Source: Pseudomonadota bacterium (GTDB lineage Bacteria > Pseudomonadota > Gammaproteobacteria > Burkholderiales > Burkholderiaceae_C). From it: a stretch of DNA of 5,134 nt. A program made the position numbers and the translations under genes. The stretch is from the NCBI GenBank assembly GCA_023422975.1, contig JAFAGF010000017.1, positions 1 to 5,134 on the forward strand, given 5' to 3'. Shown piece after piece: positions 1 to 4,621 of this stretch. The notes under the pieces are model-generated. The model was not told where the DNA came from, did not search any database, and saw only the letters and a program-made list of their open reading frames with translations. Position 1 is the stretch's first letter, and each line of letters begins with the position of its first letter.

Positions 1-8
1 GCAGAGAT

Positions 9-620
9 ATGAAGCTTTATTTCAGCCCCGGCGCTTGCTCGCTGTCGCCCCACATCGTGGCCGAAGAAGCAGGTTTGGCCTGCGAATACATCTTGGCCAG
101 CACCAAGAGCCACAAGCTGCAAGACGGTACGGATTTTTACAGCATCAACCCGCTGGGCTATGTCCCATTCCTGGCGCTGGACGATGGCCAAACCCTGCGC
201 GAAGGCCCGGTGATCGTGCAGTATCTGGCCGACCAGGTGCCCGATAAAAAACTCATTCCTGCCGCTGGCAGCATGGAGCGCTACCGCGTGCTGGAGTGGC
301 TGAACTTCATTGGCACCGAATTGCACAAAACCTTTGGCCCGCTGTTTGTGCCCAGCACCCCCGACACATTCAAAACCACCTCGCTGGGCAATCTGCGCCG
401 CCGCTTTGAGTGGTTGGAACTGCAACTGGCGGGCAAAGACTATCTGATGGGCAAGCAGTTCACCGTGGCCGATGCCTACCTGTTCACCGTCAGCAACTGG
501 GGCAAATTTGTGGGTCTGGATTTGTCCGATCTGCCTAACTTGCAGGCCTATCTGGGCCGCATTGCCAGCCGCCCTGCTGTACAAGCAGCCCTGCGTGCAG
601 AAGGTTTGCTCAAAGACTGA
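9..620 (+). CDS. gstA: Beta-class glutathione S-transferase (GstA type)
   Basis: A complete 203-residue protein, the usual length for bacterial beta-class glutathione transferases, which conjugate or reduce electrophiles with glutathione in the cytoplasm. Residues 1-80 form the thioredoxin-like domain: it opens MKLYFSPGACSLSPH, with Cys10 at the position that forms the mixed disulfide with glutathione in beta-class enzymes. The cis-proline is Pro53 (Y-V-P), and Glu65-Gly66 sits where the glutathione gamma-glutamyl group is bound. Residues 87-200 form the helical domain with His106-Lys107 in TELHK, matching the beta-class His106, and the N-capping motif FTVADAYLF (Asp155). As I recall it, E. 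coli GstA aligns along the whole length. The ATG at 9 is chosen because the family begins MKL; only a weak AGAG (4-7 area) precedes it and the promoter is outside the window. The physiological substrate cannot be read from the sequence. It converges on the chemoreceptor gene and shares a terminator with it. Confidence 0.93.
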   Translation: MKLYFSPGACSLSPHIVAEEAGLACEYILASTKSHKLQDGTDFYSINPLGYVPFLALDDGQTLREGPVIVQYLADQVPDKKLIPAAGSMERYRVLEWLNFIGTELHKTFGPLFVPSTPDTFKTTSLGNLRRRFEWLELQLAGKDYLMGKQFTVADAYLFTVSNWGKFVGLDLSDLPNLQAYLGRIASRPAVQAALRAEGLLKD

Positions 621-632
621 GGCGCATGCGCC
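621..632. repeat. Perfect 12-bp palindrome after the gst stop codon
   Basis: GGCGCATGCGCC is its own reverse complement and starts on the base after the gst stop codon. As RNA it could fold only into a very short stem (GGCG/CGCC, loop CATG), and no T run follows, so it is not a terminator by itself. It could be a protein-binding palindrome or chance in GC-rich DNA. The function is unknown. Confidence 0.4.
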
Positions 633-701
633 ACCAACCATGGCGTAGTCTCATACGCGCCTGGCTTGGCGGCAGCCATGAGCGCAGTGCAAGCGCCATA
701 A

Positions 702-729
702 AAAAGGGCTTCCTGGTGGAAGCCATTTT
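702..729. terminator. Bidirectional intrinsic terminator between gst and the chemoreceptor gene
   Basis: The perfect 7-bp stem GGCTTCC (707-713) / GGAAGCC (718-724) closes a TGGT loop. A run of A (701-705) lies before it and ATTTT (725-729) lies after it, so the structure reads as hairpin plus U tract on both strands. It sits 82 nt after the gst stop and about 120 nt after the chemoreceptor stop on the other strand, which is where two convergent genes would share a terminator. The U tract is only four bases on the plus strand, so efficiency may be modest there. Confidence 0.75.
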
Positions 730-768
730 GCTGTGCGCACATCAATAAAAGATGAGCTGTTTGTGCTT

Positions 769-790
769 GTATTTGCTTGATTTCAAATAC
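769..790. repeat. AT-rich inverted repeat downstream of the chemoreceptor gene
   Basis: GTATTTG (769-775) and CAAATAC (784-790) form a perfect 7-bp stem with an 8-base loop. It lies 58 nt past the chemoreceptor stop on the minus strand. It is weak because it is AT-rich, and no clean U tract follows on either strand. It may add to 3' end formation of the minus-strand transcript or be chance. The rest of the 621-847 gap shows no gene that I can support. Confidence 0.3.
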
Positions 791-847
791 TTATTGCATC
801 GAAAGCAAGGAGAAATCAACGCCAGGCGCTCACTTATTTACCTTTGC

Positions 848-2512
848 TTATTCCCCCAACAAAGCTGGCGCTTGGGCAGCACGCACGCCAGCCACTGCAC
901 CGGTGCGGCCCAGTGCGGGCACTGCTTGTGCATACGCCAAGCTGCCCTGCTGCTCCAGCTTGAACTGCTGCACCACCTCGGCCAGACGCGCGGCCTGGTC
1001 TTTCAGCGACTCTGCGGCGGCGGCCGATTGCTCCACCAGCGCGGCGTTTTGCTGGGTCATGCGGTCAATGTCACCCACCGCCTGGTTCACCTGCGAGATA
1101 CCGCCGGACTGCTCGTTCGAAGCGGCCGTGATCTCACCAATGATGTCGCCCACGCGCTGGATGCTGCCTACCACCTCTTGCATGGTTTTGCCCGCCGTTT
1201 CCACGTGCTTCACGCCGCCATCCACGGCCATCACACTGCTTTGAATCAGGCGTTTGATATCGCTGGCCGCCTCGGCGCTGCGGCGCGCCAGCAGGCGCAC
1301 CTCACCGGCCACCACGGCAAAGCCACGGCCTTGCTCACCCGCACGGGCTGCTTCCACCGCAGCGTTCAAGGCCAAGATATTGGTCTGGAAGGCAATCGAA
1401 TCAATCAGGCCGATGATGTCGCCAATCTTGCGACTGGATGCGGCAATCTCGTGCATGCTTTCCACCGCCTGCGCCACAACAGAGCCACCTTCCGAGGCGG
1501 TTTGCGAGGCCGAGGCCGACAGCTGATTGGCCATTTGCGCCGATGAAGCCGTTTGCTGCACGGTGCCCGTCAGCTGCAGCAGCGAAGCCACTGTTTGCTG
1601 CAGGTTGCTGGCCGTCTGTTCGGTGCGGGCCGACAGGTCGCCATTGCCCGTCGCAATTTCTTGGCTGGCCAGCGCAATATTGCCGCTGGCATCACGCACA
1701 CGCCCCACCATACCGTTGAGGTTGCTTTGCATGGTCTTCAAGGCGTTTTGCAGATCAGAGACTTCGTCCTTGCCGACCACATGGAGCTGCTCGGTCAGAT
1801 CGCCCTTGGCAATCGAGTCCGCCAGTCGCTTGGCATCCTGCAAAGGCCGGCAGATGGACACCATGTTCAACAGCGTCAGCGGCGCCACCACCAAGGTCGT
1901 AATCACCAGCGCCAAGATAAACAGCCACTGCGTCTCGGTGGCCACTTCGCTGCCACGCGCCTCTGCAGCCTGGGCTTGCGCTTGCAGCAGCTGCATCAGC
2001 GATTGCAACTGTTTTTCTGCCCCTTCAAACTCCGCACTGGCGCGGCGGCTCACGCGCTGTGCCACGGTGGCGCTGTCATAGCCATTGGCCAGCAGCTGGC
2101 GTGCAACGGGGGTAAAAAACTGCTCGTACTGATCCAGATGCTGCAAAAGCTTTTGCAGCTCCTGCACATCTTGCTCAGGGGCAGCCGCGCCAAATGCCTC
2201 GCCCACCGCGCGCACATCCTTCAAGCCAGCCTGCCAGTTGGCATGGGTCTTTTCCAGCTGATCGGGCTGCTCATACTGAATGATCATGTCTTTTTCCAGC
2301 CCACGCACATGCGCAAGGCTGTCTTGCAGCTTGGCAATCTGCTGCAACTGCTGGAAAGGCCCGGTCAAAAAACGCTGGTTCAGGTCATACACGCGGAACA
2401 TGCCAAACATGCCTGCTCCACCCAAAATTCCCAGCAGCACCAACACGACCGCAATGGCGCCCAACATACGCACCCGGATCGTGAACATTCGCATCAACCC
2501 AAACAGATCCAT
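848..2512 (-). CDS. Methyl-accepting chemotaxis protein (transmembrane chemoreceptor)
   Basis: A complete 554-residue inner-membrane chemoreceptor that would signal to CheW/CheA at the cell pole. In order: a short basic cytoplasmic start (1-15); membrane segment 1 (about 16-38); a periplasmic, all-helical region (about 39-194), fitting a four-helix-bundle ligand domain; membrane segment 2 (about 196-219); HAMP (about 218-270, with [18 protein letters not shown]); and the signalling domain to about 520. The conserved hairpin tip is at about 370-404 ([19 protein letters not shown], then [12 protein letters not shown]). Likely methylation sites are Gln305-Gln306 ([10 protein letters not shown]) and Glu467-Gln468 (AASNEQSGG). 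The cytoplasmic length suits the Tsr-like 36-heptad class. The tail (521-554) is Ala/Gln-rich and ends ALLGE, without the NWETF-type pentapeptide that tethers CheR and CheB. After the tip it reads VRLLARRSA where many receptors have VRNLAQRSA. No che genes are adjacent. Ligand unknown. The start is supported by AGAGAGGA 9 nt upstream; Met7 and Met9 are less likely. Confidence 0.95.
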   Translation of the reverse strand: MDLFGLMRMFTIRVRMLGAIAVVLVLLGILGGAGMFGMFRVYDLNQRFLTGPFQQLQQIAKLQDSLAHVRGLEKDMIIQYEQPDQLEKTHANWQAGLKDVRAVGEAFGAAAPEQDVQELQKLLQHLDQYEQFFTPVARQLLANGYDSATVAQRVSRRASAEFEGAEKQLQSLMQLLQAQAQAAEARGSEVATETQWLFILALVITTLVVAPLTLLNMVSICRPLQDAKRLADSIAKGDLTEQLHVVGKDEVSDLQNALKTMQSNLNGMVGRVRDASGNIALASQEIATGNGDLSARTEQTASNLQQTVASLLQLTGTVQQTASSAQMANQLSASASQTASEGGSVVAQAVESMHEIAASSRKIGDIIGLIDSIAFQTNILALNAAVEAARAGEQGRGFAVVAGEVRLLARRSAEAASDIKRLIQSSVMAVDGGVKHVETAGKTMQEVVGSIQRVGDIIGEITAASNEQSGGISQVNQAVGDIDRMTQQNAALVEQSAAAAESLKDQAARLAEVVQQFKLEQQGSLAYAQAVPALGRTGAVAGVRAAQAPALLGE

Positions 2513-2521
2513 GATCTGGAT

Positions 2522-2529
2522 TCCTCTCT
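2522..2529 (-). promoter_or_regulatory. Ribosome binding site of the chemoreceptor gene
   Basis: Read on the minus strand this is AGAGAGGA, ending 9 nt before the ATG at 2512. It supports MDLFGLM as the true start over the internal methionines at codons 7 and 9, which lack such a sequence at proper distance. Confidence 0.7.
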
Positions 2530-2550
2530 ATCGCTCCGCAGAGCAGGGAA

Positions 2551-2571
2551 GCTTTGGCACCACGCCAAGGC
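2551..2571. repeat. Inverted repeat in the chemoreceptor 5' leader
   Basis: GCTTTGGC (2551-2558) and GCCAAGGC (2564-2571) form an 8-bp stem around the loop ACCAC, with one G-U pair on the plus strand and one mismatch on the minus strand. It lies about 38 nt upstream of the chemoreceptor start. It could be a leader hairpin or a protein site. I could not place a convincing sigma-70 or FliA promoter for the chemoreceptor near it. Confidence 0.35.
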
Positions 2572-2628
2572 CGTGTGCAAGCATCAAAAGCCCTCATGCA
2601 CAGCTGGTAACAATCTTTGAAGTTTGCC

Positions 2629-2651
2629 AGACATCACCGCGCGCGATGTCT
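2629..2651. repeat. Perfect 7-bp hairpin upstream of the orphan terminator
   Basis: AGACATC (2629-2635) and GATGTCT (2645-2651) pair perfectly around the 9-base loop ACCGCGCGC. Only four bases separate it from the terminator hairpin that follows on the plus strand. Two hairpins in a row with the second ending in a T run is a common shape for the 3' half of a bacterial small RNA or an attenuator. No gene ends just before it. Confidence 0.5.
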
Positions 2652-2655
2652 AAAG

Positions 2656-2678
2656 AAAACCCCTTCTTGGGGCTTTTT
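2656..2678. terminator. Intrinsic terminator without an obvious upstream gene
   Basis: AAAACCCC (2656-2663), loop TTCTT, GGGG (2669-2672), one unpaired C, then TTTTT (2674-2678). On the plus strand the A run pairs partly with the T run, giving the usual strong form. On the minus strand GGGG is followed by TTTTCTTT, so it may work in both directions. It lies between two divergently transcribed genes, where neither needs a terminator. It could end an unannotated small RNA on the plus strand, attenuate a leader, or insulate the chemoreceptor gene from minus-strand read-through. Confidence 0.65.
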
Positions 2679-2722
2679 ACACACGTCAAACGCATTTTTC
2701 CGCGGTGTTCAGCGGCCTTCAT

Positions 2723-2738
2723 CGTTCCACGTGAAACA
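2723..2738. promoter_or_regulatory. parS centromere-like site (ParB binding)
   Basis: The sequence CGTTCCACGTGAAACA matches the chromosomal parS consensus TGTTNCACGTGAAACA at every fixed position except the outermost base (C for T). The free N is C, which makes the left half GTTCCAC as in Pseudomonas-type sites and the right half GTGAAAC as in Bacillus-type sites. It lies in a non-coding stretch between the orphan terminator and the ribosome binding site of the copper-chaperone-like gene. parS is loaded by ParB (Spo0J), which spreads along DNA and recruits SMC to segregate the replication origin. Such sites usually cluster near oriC, so I infer that this locus is origin-proximal on the main chromosome. 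I saw no DnaA-box cluster, so this is not the origin itself. Other CACGTG cores in the window (about 1202, 3308, 3811) lie in genes and lack the flanks. Confidence 0.85.
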
Positions 2739-2759
2739 CCCTCAGCCGCAAGTTACAGT
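2731..2759 (+). promoter_or_regulatory. Possible sigma-70 promoter of the copper-chaperone-like gene
   Basis: GTGAAA (2731-2736) and TACAGT (2754-2759) each match the -35 and -10 consensus at four of six bases, with 17 bp between them. Transcription would start near 2766, about 29 nt before the ATG. The -35 element would lie inside parS. The match is modest, and no CueR-type operator (long spacer with dyad) is visible. Confidence 0.3.
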
Positions 2760-2782
2760 GCAGGCGTCCCCCGAACGTATTC

Positions 2783-2789
2783 AAAGGAG
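2783..2789 (+). promoter_or_regulatory. Ribosome binding site deciding the start of the copper-chaperone-like gene
   Basis: AAAGGAG ends 5 nt before the ATG at 2795 but only 2 nt before the GTG at 2792. The spacing favours ATG 2795 as the start, so the product begins MEHVF, not MMEHVF. Confidence 0.8.
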
Positions 2790-2794
2790 TTGTG

Positions 2795-2992
2795 ATGGAA
2801 CACGTATTTCAAGTGAGTGGCATGACCTGCGGCCACTGCGAACGCGCTGTGCAAAACGCCATTGCGCAGGTCGATGCACAAGCCCAGACCCAAATTGACC
2901 GCGCCAGCGGCAAGGTGGTGGTGCAAAGCACAGCCGCACGCGAAGCACTGGCCCAGGCCATCCAGGAAGAAGGCTACAGCGTCGCCGCCTGA
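2795..2992 (+). CDS. Copper-chaperone-like heavy-metal-associated (HMA) domain protein
   Basis: A 65-residue cytosolic protein consisting of a single HMA domain, the size of CopZ-type copper chaperones (about 64-70 residues). The N-terminal strand MEHVFQVSG is followed by the metal loop GMTCGHC: Met10, Cys12 and Cys15 form the MxCxxC soft-metal site, with His14 between the cysteines. The rest fits the beta-alpha-beta-beta-alpha-beta ferredoxin-like fold: helix CERAVQNAIAQ (15-25), strand GKVVVQS (39-45), helix REALAQAIQEEG (49-60), and the closing strand YSVAA. The family hands Cu(I) to P-type ATPases or metalloregulators, but no copper ATPase, CueR or oxidase gene is next to it, so it stands alone here. 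It has its own ribosome binding site, sits 57 nt past the parS site and is followed 7 nt later by a hairpin. A role with Zn, Cd or Hg cannot be excluded from the motif alone. The shift from GTG 2792 to ATG 2795 follows the Shine-Dalgarno spacing. Confidence 0.92.
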   Translation: MEHVFQVSGMTCGHCERAVQNAIAQVDAQAQTQIDRASGKVVVQSTAAREALAQAIQEEGYSVAA

Positions 2993-2999
2993 TTGCACC

Positions 3000-3025
3000 G
3001 CGCCGCAGGTCAGCACCTGAGGCGC
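3000..3025 (+). repeat. Strong hairpin directly after the copper-chaperone-like gene
   Basis: GCGCC (3000-3004) and CAGGT (3006-3010) pair with ACCTG (3015-3019) and GGCGC (3021-3025) around a CAGC loop, with one G-A mismatch: ten base pairs, mostly GC. No T run follows (GCACCGGTTGG), so it is not a classic intrinsic terminator. It could stabilise the 3' end of the short mRNA or aid a Rho-dependent stop. Confidence 0.55.
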
Positions 3026-3062
3026 GCACCGGTTGGTGGCACGTTGTGAAAGCACAGCAAGC

Positions 3063-3072
3063 GTTACGTAAC
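3063..3072. repeat. Perfect 10-bp palindrome upstream of the thiolase gene
   Basis: GTTACGTAAC is its own reverse complement. It lies about 15 bp upstream of the proposed thiolase -35 element, an acceptable place for an activator or repressor site. The palindrome does not extend further. The binding factor is unknown and chance is possible. Confidence 0.3.
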
Positions 3073-3086
3073 TGTCACGGGCAGGC

Positions 3087-3115
3087 TTGGCAGCAGATTG
3101 CTGCAACCGCACAAT
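3087..3115 (+). promoter_or_regulatory. Sigma-70-like promoter of the thiolase gene
   Basis: TTGGCA (3087-3092; five of six to TTGACA) and CACAAT (3110-3115; four of six to TATAAT) are separated by exactly 17 bp. Transcription would start near 3122, leaving a leader of about 33 nt that contains the GGAG ribosome binding site. This is the best promoter match in the window. Confidence 0.5.
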
Positions 3116-3125
3116 CGTTGGCAGC
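3087..3125. repeat. Operator-like repeats over the thiolase promoter
   Basis: TTGGCAGC occurs at 3087-3094 and again at 3118-3125, 31 bp apart (about three helical turns). The first copy runs into a perfect inverted repeat, GCAGCA (3090-3095) / TGCTGC (3099-3104), and both copies are followed by a GC-rich arm ending in GCAAC or GCAGCAAC. The first copy overlaps the -35 and spacer, the second the likely transcription start. This geometry fits a repressor that covers the promoter; no regulator gene is in the window to assign it to. Confidence 0.4.
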
Positions 3126-3143
3126 TTTGCAGCAACAACGACT

Positions 3144-3147
3144 GGAG
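3144..3147 (+). promoter_or_regulatory. Ribosome binding site of the thiolase gene
   Basis: GGAG ends 7 nt before the ATG at 3155. It selects this start over an in-frame TTG at 3098, which would add 19 residues of non-thiolase character and place the start inside the proposed promoter. Confidence 0.75.
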
Positions 3148-3154
3148 ACAACGC

Positions 3155-4342
3155 ATGAGCACCCGTGAGATTTTTATCGTCAGCGCCGCCCGCACCGCCA
3201 TTGGCACCTTCGGTGGCAGCCTCAAAGACGTACCCAACACCCAGCTGGCCACCACCGCCGTCAAAGCCGCGATTGCGCGCGCAGGCATCGCCCCTGATGC
3301 GGTGGGCCACGTGGTCATGGGCAATGTGATTCCCACCGACACCAAAGATGCCTACCTCTCGCGCGTGGCCGCCATTGATGCAGGCTGCCCCATTGAGACC
3401 CCGGCCTTCAACGTCAACCGCCTGTGCGGCTCGGGCCTGCAAGCGATTGTCTCTGCCGCCCAGGCCATTGCCCTGGGCGACTGCGATGTCGCGATTGGCG
3501 GTGGTTCCGAATCCATGAGCCGCGGCCCCTACTTTGACCAAGCCTCGCGCTGGGGCGCACGCATGGGCGATGCCAAGAGCATTGACTACATGCTGGGCAT
3601 CTTGCACGACCCCTGGCAAAAAATGCACATGGGCATTACCGCTGAAAACGTGGCCGAGCGCTACCACATCAGCCGCCAGATGCAAGACGAGCTGGCCGTG
3701 CTGAGCCAAACCCGTGCCGCCGCTGCGATTGCAGCAGGCCGTTTCAAAGAGCAAATCGTGCCCGTCGAAATTGCCTCACGCAAAGGCACCATCGTGTTTG
3801 ACACCGATGAGCACGTGCGCGGCAGCACCACGATCGATACCCTGGCCGGCATGAAGCCTGCCTTCAAGAAAGAAGGCGGCAGCGTCACCGCAGGCAATGC
3901 CTCGGGCATCAACGACGGCGCTGCGGCCGTCACCTTGGTGGCGGGCGACCGCGTACAAGCCTTGGGCGTGAAGCCTTTGGCACGCTTGGTGGGCTATGCC
4001 CACGCCGGTGTGGACCCAGCCTACATGGGCATTGGCCCCGTGCCTGCCACCCAGAAGGTGCTGGCGCGCACCGGCCTCAAGATCCAGGACATGGATGTGA
4101 TTGAGGCCAACGAAGCCTTTGCAGCCCAGGCCTGCGCCGTGATCCAAGAGCTGGGTATGGACCCCGCCAAGGTCAACCCCAATGGTTCTGGCATCTCGCT
4201 GGGGCACCCCGTAGGTGCCACTGGCGCCATCATCACCACCAAGGCCATTTACGAGCTGCAGCGCACCGGTGGCCGTTATGCGCTGGTGACCATGTGCATT
4301 GGTGGTGGTCAGGGCATTGCCGCCATTTTTGAACGCGTCTAA
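3155..4342 (+). CDS. bktB: Beta-ketothiolase, BktB type (acetyl-CoA C-acetyltransferase)
   Basis: A 395-residue cytosolic enzyme, the normal length for biosynthetic thiolases, which join two acyl-CoA units to a 3-ketoacyl-CoA (or cleave one). All catalytic parts are visible: nucleophile Cys91 in NRLCGSGLQAI, the glycine-rich GGGSESMSR (115-123), the CoA-loop motif HMGITAENVA (158-167), Asn319 in EANEAFAAQACA, His351 in GISLGHPVGATGA, and the acid/base Cys381 in MCIGGGQG. Compared from memory, it follows Cupriavidus BktB more closely than PhaA, for example TAIGTFGGSLKDV near the start, LHDPW before the CoA loop, and AGVDPAYMGIGPVPAT. BktB also accepts propionyl-CoA and makes C5 ketoacyl-CoA for polyhydroxyalkanoate copolymers; this specificity is inferred. 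No phaC, phaB or fatty-acid genes are next to it. It has its own promoter, operator-like repeats and terminator, so it is probably monocistronic. General thiolase identity is near certain; the BktB assignment is about 0.7. Confidence 0.95.
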   Translation: MSTREIFIVSAARTAIGTFGGSLKDVPNTQLATTAVKAAIARAGIAPDAVGHVVMGNVIPTDTKDAYLSRVAAIDAGCPIETPAFNVNRLCGSGLQAIVSAAQAIALGDCDVAIGGGSESMSRGPYFDQASRWGARMGDAKSIDYMLGILHDPWQKMHMGITAENVAERYHISRQMQDELAVLSQTRAAAAIAAGRFKEQIVPVEIASRKGTIVFDTDEHVRGSTTIDTLAGMKPAFKKEGGSVTAGNASGINDGAAAVTLVAGDRVQALGVKPLARLVGYAHAGVDPAYMGIGPVPATQKVLARTGLKIQDMDVIEANEAFAAQACAVIQELGMDPAKVNPNGSGISLGHPVGATGAIITTKAIYELQRTGGRYALVTMCIGGGQGIAAIFERV

Positions 4343-4363
4343 GCACGCGGAATGCGGTGTTCG

Positions 4364-4383
4364 CACGCGGGCTTTCTCGCGTG
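4364..4383. repeat. Small hairpin between thiolase stop and terminator
   Basis: CACGCG (4364-4369) pairs with CGCGTG (4378-4383) around the loop GGCTTTCT. The octamer GCACGCGG is also present twice, at 4343-4350 and 4363-4370. It lies just before the intrinsic terminator and may shield the 3' end of the thiolase mRNA. No further function is suggested. Confidence 0.35.
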
Positions 4384-4393
4384 TCTTCCACTG

Positions 4394-4425
4394 AGCCTGC
4401 AGCTCCCTCGGTTGCAGGCTTTTTT
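4394..4425 (+). terminator. Intrinsic terminator of the thiolase gene
   Basis: The perfect 8-bp stem AGCCTGCA (4394-4401) / TGCAGGCT (4413-4420) has an 11-base loop and runs straight into six T (4420-4425). It begins 51 nt after the thiolase stop. It is a textbook Rho-independent terminator and separates the thiolase transcript from the GAF gene downstream. Confidence 0.9.
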
Positions 4426-4466
4426 CATGACCGTTGTTTGCGGCCAGCGCTCTGCGTACTTGGCGG

Positions 4467-4492
4467 GCCTGCGCATCCGCCATGGCGCAGGC
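4467..4492. repeat. Perfect 8-bp inverted repeat upstream of the GAF gene
   Basis: GCCTGCGC (4467-4474) and GCGCAGGC (4485-4492) pair perfectly around the 10-base ATCCGCCATG. No T run follows on either strand, so it is not an intrinsic terminator. A weaker repeat, ACTGCA (4548-4553) / TGCAGT (4567-4572), lies further on. Both sit in the 4426-4621 gap, in which I see no gene and no convincing promoter. They could be regulatory structures in the GAF gene leader. Confidence 0.35.
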
Positions 4493-4621
4493 AAAAGCGC
4501 CGACAATGGTTTGCAGCACAAGTTACGTCCGGCAGCTTCTCGAAAGCACTGCAGCCACCTATGCTGTGCAGTCCTTGGTCAGCCAACCCTGTTTATTGCA
4601 TTACGCGGTGCGTTTTCTCCC

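Noticed and set aside
1197..1212. Second parS candidate around the CACGTG at 1202
   Set aside because: Flanks are GTTTC and CTTCA, which break the right half of the consensus, and it lies within the chemoreceptor coding sequence. The CACGTG cores at about 3308 and 3811 also lack the GTT and AAC flanks.
2530..2560. FliA (sigma-28) promoter for the chemoreceptor: CAAA and AGCGATAG on the minus strand
   Set aside because: The spacing is about 17 instead of 15 nt and the start of transcription would fall on or after the Shine-Dalgarno.
1553..2620. Long plus-strand open frame (355 codons) antisense to the chemoreceptor gene, and another at 752-1546
   Set aside because: They read as His/Gln/Arg-rich low-complexity protein without domains and mirror the strongly supported chemoreceptor. 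GC-rich codon bias keeps antisense frames open.
2680..2794. CueR-type copper operator for the copper-chaperone-like gene
   Set aside because: No long-spacer promoter with an interrupted dyad of the CueR type is visible. The only dyad is the parS site.
2513..2794. Replication origin (DnaA boxes) near parS
   Set aside because: No TTATCCACA-like boxes and no AT-rich unwinding element are seen, so only a centromere site is supported.
3098..3154. Extension of the thiolase by 19 codons to a TTG start
   Set aside because: The extra residues are unlike thiolase N-termini, and GGAG 7 nt before ATG 3155 fixes the start. The extension would overlap the promoter.
2753..3754. Minus-strand open frame of 333 codons across the copper-chaperone-like gene and the thiolase gene, and a similar one at 3776-4519
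   Set aside because: Both are Gly/Ala/His-rich with no recognisable motif and run antisense to genes with intact catalytic motifs.
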